Positions 1-6,232 of a DNA stretch of 64,000 nt are shown piece after piece (the first letter of the stretch is position 1; every line of letters starts with the position of its first letter). Source of the stretch: JBEBVQ01 sp037190845 (GTDB lineage Bacteria; Bacteroidota; Bacteroidia; Chitinophagales; Chitinophagaceae). A program made the translations under genes and the position numbers. Location: contig JBBCJI010000013.1 in NCBI GenBank assembly GCA_037190845.1, positions 106,597-170,596 on the forward strand. The letters run 5' to 3'. The notes beneath the pieces were generated by a model, which was given only the letters and a program-made list of their open reading frames with translations, had not been told where the DNA came from and ran no database searches.

Positions 1-121
1 AGGCAATATCCGGGAGCTGCGCAATATCGTAGAGCGGCTGATCATTCTATCTGATAAAAAGATCACAAAAAAAGACGTGGAGCAATACATCCTGATGGGG
101 AGCGCGCCGGTTGCCGGGTAA
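1..121 (+). CDS. Sigma-54-dependent transcriptional activator, C-terminal fragment
   Basis: Only the last 39 codons are in the window, read from base 2 to the TAA at 119-121. The peptide begins GNIRELRNIVERLIIL, which matches the GNxRELxNxxER signature at the end of the AAA+ sigma-54 interaction domain of NtrC-type activators. Such proteins drive open-complex formation at sigma-54 promoters. Only about 25 residues follow the motif, so a Fis-type DNA-binding domain of normal size is missing or very short; many Bacteroidota members of this family end this way or the protein works without one. The input domain lies outside the window, so the signal it answers to is unknown. Confidence 0.75.
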   Translation, partial: GNIRELRNIVERLIILSDKKITKKDVEQYILMGSAPVAG

Positions 122-154
122 GCGGCTGGTGATACGGTTGCATATTTAATAGCT

Positions 155-253
155 GTCATCCCGGACTTGATCCGGGATCGTCCTAAATGAATTACAAGCT
201 TTATTAACGTCGTGTTACCTCATGCGATTGCGGCTCGGAGGCCGCAATGACAG
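155..253. repeat. Pair of GTCAT-headed palindromes (REP-like, types A and B)
   Basis: Two palindromes sit between convergent genes. Type A, 155-180, reads GTCATCCCGGACTTGATCC and continues GGGAT, so the arms ATCCCGGA and TCCGGGAT flank CTTGA. Type B, 226-253, is the reverse complement of CTGTCATTGCGGCCTCCG followed by AGCCGCAAT. The same A+B pairing recurs at 16612-16727 and 57488-57585. They may act as bidirectional terminators or be REP-type mobile elements. The rest of 122-310 shows no gene. Confidence 0.7.
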
Positions 254-310
254 CCTTTTTTGAAGGCTGTCCACCATGAACAACCTTTTAAAATACAATA
301 GTAGCGATCA

Positions 311-892
311 TCAGGAAAACAATCTTTCCCTGATAGCAGCATCATGCTCTGTGTGCATCCCCGGCGCTAATCCATCTATTGTCACCTGCCCAATGCTGTA
401 CCGGATCAGGCGCAGGGTAGGATATCCTGCCGCAGCCGTCATATGCCGTACCTGGCGGTTCCTGCCTTCGGTGAGCGTCAGTCGTATCCATGAATCTGGT
501 ATGTTTTTACGAAAACGGATCGGCGGATTTCTTTCCGGCACATCCGGTTCTGTGATCAGTGATACCCGCGCCGGTTTTGTCCGGAACCGTTTACCACCCG
601 CATTGATCCACACACCTTCCCGCAATTGCTTCAGCGCATCCGGATGAGGCATGCCTTCCACCTGCACCAGATACGTTCTTTCATGTCCGAACAAAGGGTT
701 CAACAAGCGATTCGTTAACGGCTTGTCGTTCGTTAAAAGCAGTAATCCCTCGCTGTCATAATCCAACCGGCCAACGGGATAAATATCTTTGGGAAGATCG
801 GAAAAAAACGAAGTAAGTGTTGTTTTTGCCCCTTCCGGAGAAAACTGCGATAACACGCGAAAAGGCTTATAAAAAACGAAGTAGCGCATCAT
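311..892 (-). CDS. rluE: 23S rRNA pseudouridine synthase, RluE-like
   Basis: A 193-residue protein of the RsuA/RluB/E/F family, which isomerises uridine to pseudouridine in rRNA; RluE of E. coli modifies 23S U2457. It carries the catalytic block GRLDYDSEGLLLLTND at residues 41-56, with D44 as the expected nucleophile, and the family motif EGRNRQVRHM near residue 145. The protein starts almost directly with the catalytic domain (MRYFVFYKPF), so there is no S4 domain, as in RluE and unlike RsuA or RluB. Two ATGs are adjacent at 892 and 889; either could be used. It is convergent with the sigma-54 activator fragment and downstream of the Bat-like pair on the same strand, with a terminator hairpin and a repeat element between them. 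The family call is firm; the exact target base is inferred. Confidence 0.88.
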   Translation of the reverse strand: MMRYFVFYKPFRVLSQFSPEGAKTTLTSFFSDLPKDIYPVGRLDYDSEGLLLLTNDKPLTNRLLNPLFGHERTYLVQVEGMPHPDALKQLREGVWINAGGKRFRTKPARVSLITEPDVPERNPPIRFRKNIPDSWIRLTLTEGRNRQVRHMTAAAGYPTLRLIRYSIGQVTIDGLAPGMHTEHDAAIRERLFS

Positions 893-945
893 ACAAAATC
901 AGGTATCGTGAAAAGGTGCACCAGGAAAGGGTTTCAGGAGAAAAT

Positions 946-983
946 AAAAAAGCCCGGAACTTTTTTAGGCTTCCGGACTTTTA
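946..983. terminator. Bidirectional rho-independent-type hairpin
   Basis: The arms AAAAGCCCGGAA and TTCCGGACTTTT pair around an 11-base loop, with A-tracts on one side and T-tracts on the other, so the hairpin can terminate in either direction. It lies upstream of rluE and downstream of the Bat-like genes. Confidence 0.6.
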
Positions 984-1105
984 TAAGGATGGGTTAGTAA
1001 GTACAATCCTGTCACAATATTAAAAAGAATTTCTACTACTAAAAAAAAATCTTTCAACTTTTTTATAAGAATGTTGAAAACCTGTGAACAATTATTACGG
1101 AGATT

Positions 1106-1174
1106 GTACGGGCGGGGTTCACCCCCGCCCAATAAAACAATCGCGATAAGGGCAACCACAAGGGTTGCCCCTAC
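1106..1174. repeat. Two-hairpin element GTAC...CTAC
   Basis: The element starts GTACGGGCGGGG, contains one hairpin with arms GGGCGGGG and CCCCCGCCC, a short AT-rich linker, and a second hairpin with arms GGGCAACC and GGTTGCCC, and ends CTAC. Read on the minus strand it begins GTAGGGGCAACCC, a pattern I recall from dispersed bacterial repeats of the GTAGGGGC type. Its right end supplies the TAG stop codon of the TPR gene that begins at 1917. Confidence 0.65.
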
Positions 1175-1917
1175 CAATCTTTTTCAATTTTTACCGGCAC
1201 ACCTTTTTCTTTCTGCTGCTTGTCCTGCAGGTTTTTTTCTTCCTGCTGCAATGCATTCAGAATCTGCTCTGCCTGCTGTTCAGAAAGCTTGCTGGGCATG
1301 GGTTGTGAACGTTGCTGCTGCTCTTCCTCTTTTTGATCCTGCTGCTGTTGATCTTGTTTGTCCTGTTGTTTATCCTTCTTTTTATCGTCTTGCTGATCCT
1401 GTTGCTGTTGTTGCTGATTATCCTTTTTATCTTTATCGTCCTGCTGATCCTTGTTATCATTACCACCTCCCTGCTGCTCCTGCTGCTTCAGCATAGCACG
1501 GGCATAGGAAAGATTATACCTGGCTTCTTCATCACGCGGATTATCCCGTAAAGTTTGCTTGTAGGATTCAATGGCTTCTTCCCATTTCTGCTCATCCATG
1601 TAGGTATTGCCGAGATTGTATTGAGCAGCGGCACGTTGCAGGCTGTCTTTGGATTGCCGGGCGGCGGCAGTCATTACCTGCCGTGCGGCGTCTGTCTGCT
1701 TCTGTTTATAATAGGCATTGCCAAGATTAAACATGCCGGTTACGGAAGTCGGGTTCTTTGTAAGTGCCTGTTGATAATAGGTAACTGCTTCCTTATACTT
1801 CTGATCTTTGTATAGTTCATTGCCTTTCCGGATCAGTTTACGATCCTGACCATAAGTTGTCTGCAGTGTACCTGTCATGATAACCGTAATAGCCATTATG
1901 ATCATCTTCCTCCTCAT
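1171..1917 (-). CDS. BatC-like TPR protein with Q/D/K-rich tail
   Basis: A 248-residue exported or membrane-anchored protein. The ATG at 1917 is preferred over an upstream one at 1962 because it overlaps the TGA of the preceding VWA gene as ATGA, the usual sign of translational coupling, and because it begins a clean signal segment (MRRKMIIMAITVIMTG). Residues about 25-145 form three to four TPR units (for example GNELYKDQKYKEAV and YNLGNTYMDEQKWEEAI). The tail from about residue 150 to 225 is almost only Q, D, K and E and likely unstructured. This is the architecture of BatC/BatE in Bacteroidota aerotolerance loci, where TPR partners accompany the VWA proteins; the function is inferred from that pairing. 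The stop codon lies inside a dispersed repeat element, so the C terminus may have been changed by its insertion. Confidence 0.8.
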   Translation of the reverse strand: MRRKMIIMAITVIMTGTLQTTYGQDRKLIRKGNELYKDQKYKEAVTYYQQALTKNPTSVTGMFNLGNAYYKQKQTDAARQVMTAAARQSKDSLQRAAAQYNLGNTYMDEQKWEEAIESYKQTLRDNPRDEEARYNLSYARAMLKQQEQQGGGNDNKDQQDDKDKKDNQQQQQQDQQDDKKKDKQQDKQDQQQQDQKEEEQQQRSQPMPSKLSEQQAEQILNALQQEEKNLQDKQQKEKGVPVKIEKDW

Positions 1918-2930
1918 GCCGTTTGTTTTTTTATTTTCCTGCGGGCGCCGGGCAGCAACCATTCAGCCACAAGCACAATAAATGCGAAGCTGAGGAAATA
2001 CTGGAAATAGCTGGCATAGTCTGTAAATACGACTGCCCCCAGATTTTTCTGTTCCATACCGTCAATTTCATTCACCAGCTTGCCGGCTACATGGTCTGCA
2101 TTATTCAGCAGCGTATACGTACCTCTTCCGGCAGCGGCAACGGTCTGGAGCGCCTCTTCATTCAGCCGGCTTACAACCGGCGTGCCCTGGGCATCCAGCT
2201 TTACACTGCGTGTCTGAGGATCATACAGCGTGCTACCCTGCGGAGAACCTACTCCCACCGTATGTACAATAATGCCCGATGCAGCAGCATCTTTTGTTTT
2301 TGCTATGGCAGTTTTATCATGATCCTCCCCATCGGATATGATCACCAGCGCTTTGAATTTTTTTTCTTTCTGGGAAAATGATTTTACAGAAAGATCTATG
2401 GCTTCTCCGATTACCGTGCCCTGAGTAGGAATCAGCTCGGGACGTACCGACTGGAGCAGCATCTTCAGCGCATTATAGTCTACCGTGAGCGGAACCTGCA
2501 GATAAGCATGGCCGGCAAAGATCACCAAGCCTACCCGGTCATGTTTCATCTTGTCGAGCATCCGCGTGATCAACTGCTTGGAGCGCGTCAGCCGGTCGGG
2601 CTGAATATCTTTGGCCAACATACTCTTACTGACATCCAGCGCAATGACCACATCCACACCCTTCCGCTCCATCTTTTCCGTCCGCGCACCCATCTGCAGA
2701 TTAGCCCAGCCAACCACAACGGCCATAAGTGCAAATGCCAGCAAAACAAACCGGAAAGTACTTCTGCCCGGGATAAAACCCCGGATCTGTTTTGCCACCA
2801 AACGGGCATCACCGATCTTTTTCAACCGGTTGCGTCGCCAGACGATCATCCAGATAAACAACAGGATCAGCAACGGTATAATACCGAGCGCCAGCAAATG
2901 CGATATGTGTTGGAACCTTAACATGTACAC
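1914..2930 (-). CDS. VWA-domain membrane protein, BatA/BatB type
   Basis: A 338-residue protein with two N-terminal membrane segments (residues about 9-30 and 58-77), a von Willebrand factor A domain at about 93-290, and a C-terminal membrane segment (YFQYFLSFAFIVLVAEWLL). The MIDAS metal site is visible as DVSKS (D99, S101, S103), with the downstream T of the PTQGT stretch and ISDGEDHD also present. Bat proteins are linked to aerotolerance and envelope homeostasis in Bacteroides and Leptospira. The start could be 2930 or the second ATG at 2924 (MLRFQHIS), which suits the -7 box at 2944-2951 better. The usual moxR, DUF58 and second VWA genes of the locus are not adjacent; upstream is divergent uvrD. 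Confidence 0.83.
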   Translation of the reverse strand: MYMLRFQHISHLLALGIIPLLILLFIWMIVWRRNRLKKIGDARLVAKQIRGFIPGRSTFRFVLLAFALMAVVVGWANLQMGARTEKMERKGVDVVIALDVSKSMLAKDIQPDRLTRSKQLITRMLDKMKHDRVGLVIFAGHAYLQVPLTVDYNALKMLLQSVRPELIPTQGTVIGEAIDLSVKSFSQKEKKFKALVIISDGEDHDKTAIAKTKDAAASGIIVHTVGVGSPQGSTLYDPQTRSVKLDAQGTPVVSRLNEEALQTVAAAGRGTYTLLNNADHVAGKLVNEIDGMEQKNLGAVVFTDYASYFQYFLSFAFIVLVAEWLLPGARRKIKKQTA

Positions 2931-2943
2931 GGTTGCGTGAACG

Positions 2944-2951
2944 CAAATTTA
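2944..2951 (-). promoter_or_regulatory. -7 box (TAAATTTG) for the Bat-like pair
   Basis: On the minus strand the sequence reads TAAATTTG, an exact match to the Bacteroidota TAnnTTTG -7 consensus, 13-20 bases before the candidate start codons. I see no clear TTTG -33 box at the expected distance. Confidence 0.4.
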
Positions 2952-3008
2952 ATAGACCTGCTCTTTAATGTATGCATTTTTCTTTTTTTTAACAGGGAAG
3001 CAATTATT

Positions 3009-3100
3009 GATGTGTTGGATGTGACAGATGTGGAAGATGTGCCTGATGTGGTAAAATTAAGTACAAACACATTCAACACATCTGTCACATCCAACACATC
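3009..3100. repeat. Inverted repeat with 9-base tandem arms
   Basis: Arms 3009-3032 and 3077-3100 are perfect 24-base reverse complements around a 44-base loop. The left side is five GATGTG units each followed by three variable bases; the right side is CACATC/CACATT units at the same 9-base spacing. It occupies the leader between the divergent Bat-like pair and uvrD. Confidence 0.85.
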
Positions 3101-3137
3101 CCGGAGTAATTGCCGATTTTCAACTAAATTCGCGCTT

Positions 3138-5444
3138 ATGCAAGTATATCTGGAGGGTTTGAATGAACAACAGAAAGAAGCGGTAATACATATCAATGGT
3201 CCGCTGATGATCGTAGCCGGGGCCGGCAGCGGAAAGACAAAAGTGCTCACTACCCGCATCGCGCACCTCATGAATCAGGGTGTTGATGCCTTTAACATCC
3301 TGGCGCTCACTTTTACTAATAAAGCTGCTGCCGAAATGAAGGAAAGGATTGAGCGCATACTGGGATCGTCCGAAGCACGTAATCTCTATATCGGCACTTT
3401 CCACTCCGTATTCGCAAAGATACTACGCGTGGAAGCGCCCAGGCTCGGATACCCCAACAACTTTACCATCTATGATACGGACGATGCAAAAAGTGTGATC
3501 AAAGGTATCGTCTCTGACATGAAGCTGGACGACAAGCACTACAAGGCCGCCTATATATACAATCGCATCTCTGCGGCAAAAAACAATCTGATCAACGCCG
3601 CCATGTACAAGCAGGATGCACATATACAGCAGGAAGACGCGCGCAGCAACCGCCCGCTGATCGGGGAGATATTCGAAGCCTATGCCAAACGCTGCTTTCG
3701 CAACGGCGCGATGGACTTCGACGATCTGCTTTTTAATATGTACATCCTGCTGACACAGGTACCCGACGTACTCGCAAAATATCAGCACCGGTTCAAATAC
3801 ATTCTCATAGACGAGTATCAGGACACCAACATCGCTCAATACCAGATCATTAAAATGCTGGGAGCCGTGCATGAAAATATTTGTGTGGTAGGAGACGATG
3901 CACAGAGCATCTATTCGTTCCGCGGCGCCACCGTGCAAAATATATTGCAGTTCCAGGACGACTACGACGATGTAAAGATCGTGAAGCTGGAGCAGAACTA
4001 CCGGAGCACACAAGCTATTCTGAATGTGGCCAACCAGGTCATCTCCAACAACAAGAACCAGATACAGAAATCACTCTGGACGAGCAATGCACAAGGTGAA
4101 AAAATAAAGCTGATACGTACCATTACCGATAATGACGAAGGAAAGTTCGTGGCAGATGCGATCACGGAAATGAAGCTGCGGAACCACTACGGCAACAAAG
4201 ATTTTGCCATCCTCTACCGTACCAATGCACAAAGCCGGTCTTTTGAGGAAAGCCTGCGGCGGATGAATATCCCTTATAAGCTGTACGGCGGCATATCATT
4301 CTACCAGCGCAAGGAAGTAAAAGATTACCTGGCTTATCTCCGTATTGTTGTTAATACGCAGGATGAAGAAAACCTGAAACGGATCATCAACTACCCCGCC
4401 CGCGGCATCGGGAAAACAAGTATGGACAGGCTCACTGTTGTAGCCAATCAACACGACAAAACATTGTGGGACATACTGGAGCAGGCGGAAGCAGCCGGCA
4501 TTAAAGGTGCAGGCGCCACCTCCATCGGCAACTTTGTAATGATGATCAAAAGCTTTCGTACCATGCTCGAAAAAAGCAATGCCTATGATGTTGCTTTTGC
4601 CATAGGAAAACATACAGGACTGGTACAGGAATTATATAATGACAAATCAGTAGAAGGGCTGGCACGATATGAAAACGTACAGGAGCTGCTCAACTCTATA
4701 AAAGAATTTACCGAAACGCCCGATGAAGAAGGAGAGCTCCTTGATAAGAGCCTGGGAAGCTATCTGCAACAGATAACCCTGCTCACGGATGTGGACAACA
4801 GCAACGACGAAGACCAGGACGTGGTACGGCTGATGACCGTGCATGCGGCCAAGGGTTTGGAGTTCCCCTGTGTGTTCAATGTAGGCATGGAGGAAAACCT
4901 GTTCCCCAGCGCCATGAGTCTGTATGACCGGGCCAGCCTCGAAGAGGAGCGGCGGTTGTTTTATGTAGCCATCACACGCGCGAAGGAACGTCTGTGGGTA
5001 ACTTATGCCAACACCCGGTACCGCTTCGGGCAACTGGTACAAAATGAGCCCAGCCGTTTTATTGATGAAATACCAGAACAACATCTTGACCGTTCCTACA
5101 CCGGCGGTCCGCAACAACGATTCCAGGGAAACAACGTTGGGGGGAATTTCGGAAAAACAATGGGTAATCCTGCTTCTTTTGAACGTATGCCCTCGCTGAA
5201 AAAGCTGGCGGAAAAACTAAAGGAACCCGCTCCGGTACAACATAAAACAACAGCAGACTTCAAAGCAGACAACCCCGCAGAAATGGAAGCAGGTATGCAG
5301 GTAGAGCATATGAAATTCGGATTCGGCAAGATCGTCAGCCTGGAAGGAGGCGTCAATAACCGTATTGCCACCATACAATTCGGCAACGGGCACGGCCAGA
5401 AGAAGATCATGCTGAATTATGCAAAGCTGCGGATTGTAAGGTAG
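3138..5444 (+). CDS. uvrD: UvrD/PcrA-type superfamily 1 DNA helicase
   Basis: A 768-residue 3'-5' helicase for nucleotide excision repair, mismatch repair and removal of RecA or replication blocks. The frame stays open upstream to 2937, but that part would translate the hairpin; the ATG at 3138 (MQVYLEGLNEQQKEAV) places the Q motif and Walker A (AGAGSGKT, residues 27-34) where the family has them. Motif II is DEYQDT at 225-230, followed by GDDAQSIYSFRGA, QNYRST, and the late motifs VRLMTVHAAKGLEF and RRLFYVAITRAKERLW. The C-terminal VEHMKFGFGKIVSLEG resembles the tudor-like domain that binds RNA polymerase in PcrA/UvrD. It stands alone on this strand, convergent with nothing for about 800 bases. 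PcrA and UvrD cannot be told apart by sequence here. Confidence 0.92.
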   Translation: MQVYLEGLNEQQKEAVIHINGPLMIVAGAGSGKTKVLTTRIAHLMNQGVDAFNILALTFTNKAAAEMKERIERILGSSEARNLYIGTFHSVFAKILRVEAPRLGYPNNFTIYDTDDAKSVIKGIVSDMKLDDKHYKAAYIYNRISAAKNNLINAAMYKQDAHIQQEDARSNRPLIGEIFEAYAKRCFRNGAMDFDDLLFNMYILLTQVPDVLAKYQHRFKYILIDEYQDTNIAQYQIIKMLGAVHENICVVGDDAQSIYSFRGATVQNILQFQDDYDDVKIVKLEQNYRSTQAILNVANQVISNNKNQIQKSLWTSNAQGEKIKLIRTITDNDEGKFVADAITEMKLRNHYGNKDFAILYRTNAQSRSFEESLRRMNIPYKLYGGISFYQRKEVKDYLAYLRIVVNTQDEENLKRIINYPARGIGKTSMDRLTVVANQHDKTLWDILEQAEAAGIKGAGATSIGNFVMMIKSFRTMLEKSNAYDVAFAIGKHTGLVQELYNDKSVEGLARYENVQELLNSIKEFTETPDEEGELLDKSLGSYLQQITLLTDVDNSNDEDQDVVRLMTVHAAKGLEFPCVFNVGMEENLFPSAMSLYDRASLEEERRLFYVAITRAKERLWVTYANTRYRFGQLVQNEPSRFIDEIPEQHLDRSYTGGPQQRFQGNNVGGNFGKTMGNPASFERMPSLKKLAEKLKEPAPVQHKTTADFKADNPAEMEAGMQVEHMKFGFGKIVSLEGGVNNRIATIQFGNGHGQKKIMLNYAKLRIVR

Positions 5445-5480
5445 AAAAACAGGATTAGGATGCGATCATTTTGAGTTGAT

Positions 5481-5622
5481 AGCTTCATACTCAGCACACT
5501 TAAGAACGTATCTAACCAATAACCACTGCGTCATGGCGGCCCTGAGCCGCCATCGCACCCAGTACCCTTGTCTATAATTGCAAGACTTTCACTTACATTT
5601 ACGAAAACCCTGCAAATTTTTT
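5481..5622. repeat. Duplicated copy of the carB downstream flank, with type B palindrome
   Basis: This stretch aligns by eye with 16649-16790, immediately downstream of carB: both contain TTCATACTCAG, CTAACCAAT, a palindrome GTCATGGCGGCC..GAGCCGCCATCGC, then AATTGCA and CTACGAAAACC or TTACGAAAACC. The palindrome is at about 5533-5561. Together with the carB remnant to its right this marks a decayed segmental duplication. Confidence 0.7.
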
Positions 5623-5652
5623 TGTCTTAGAATGCAACAGCTCTGAGACATG

Positions 5653-5856
5653 GGTGCAATTCAAATCTTCACAGGTTTCCTTTGGCGGACACATGAACAC
5701 CCCTCACGTTCTCCCCTGAAAGGGAGACGACTACATCTTTGCCATACAGTAGCTTCTGTCAGTGCCACGATGTGATCGTCCCTCTTCGAGGAGGGAGTGA
5801 GGGAGGTGTCCTTATTGTTATAGCACTTTTCGATCTGCGAAAATTTGAATTGCCCC
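5653..5856. mobile_element. Non-autonomous element with 22-base terminal inverted repeats
   Basis: The left end GGTGCAATTCAAATCTTCAC (5653 on) matches the reverse complement of the right end, GGGGCAATTCAAATTTTCGC (5835-5856), with three mismatches over 22 bases. The interior (about 200 bases in all) has no transposase and includes, at about 5694-5815, a copy of a palindromic element also found at 50466-50580. It sits inside the duplicated carB segment, between flank and gene remnant. I see no clear target-site duplication. Confidence 0.5.
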
Positions 5857-5869
5857 CTAACGGACAAAG

Positions 5870-5990
5870 CATAGCAGGTATCGCGCAGGCTCCTGACAAA
5901 CCGGATCACCCCACCCGTGCTTTCCATCTCATGGCCTGATCCCTTATTCATCCGGGAATTTATTAAAGCTGAACACCGGCTTTCCAGGCA
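5870..5990 (-). pseudogene. Remnant of the carB 3' end
   Basis: On the minus strand two frames joined by a 2-base deletion read KPVFSFNKFPD and then NKGSGHEMESTGGVIRFV-RSLRD. The intact carB at 16854-19706 has EPVFSFNKFPNVNKELGPEM and KSTGEAIRFIKNLRD at its C terminus. The DNA matches carB bases of about 16890-17010 along the whole stretch. No earlier part of carB is recognisable upstream. It is either the last trace of a second carB or a local duplication of the gene's end together with its downstream flank (5481-5622); the order and orientation are the same as at the intact locus. Confidence 0.8.
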
Positions 5991-6140
5991 GCCACATTAA
6001 ACATTCTAATATCAATGAAATCATTGGGTACCGCCTTTTGGGTGGCTGATACCTTTGACTGGTAATCTGACAGACTGCCGTTTGCCATACACAAGGCGGA
6101 CGATTGTATATGCTGTTTGTTCCGACCGGCTGATCACCGC

Positions 6141-6174
6141 CCGGCAACAGGCGGGGGTAACATTTTGTTGCCGG
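6141..6174. other. Hairpin upstream of the SBBP gene
   Basis: Arms CCGGCAACA (6141-6149) and TGTTGCCGG (6166-6174) are perfect complements around a 16-base loop, about 60 bases before the start codon at 6233. There is no T-tract, so it looks like a leader structure rather than a terminator. The remaining bases of 5991-6232 show no gene. Confidence 0.45.
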
Positions 6175-6232
6175 CTCCTGCAATGAAACAACTCCTGATA
6201 TTCTTTTTCTTTAACATTTTAAAATTCAGAAA

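Noticed and set aside
1312..1551. Hydrophobic 79-residue frame on the + strand, like a membrane peptide
   Set aside because: It is the antisense of the Q/D/K-rich tail of the BatC-like protein; CAG and GAT repeats read backwards give Leu/Ile runs.
3009..3100. CRISPR-like short repeats
   Set aside because: Units are 9 bases with 3-base variable parts and form one hairpin; no spacers of CRISPR length and no cas genes in the window.
2937..3137. 67-residue N-terminal extension of the helicase
   Set aside because: It would translate the 9-base repeat hairpin (DVx repeats) and the family begins at MQVYLEGLNE.
5661..5951. 96-codon minus-strand frame that looks like a gene
   Set aside because: Its start matches the carB remnant after a frameshift and the rest translates a palindromic repeat element.
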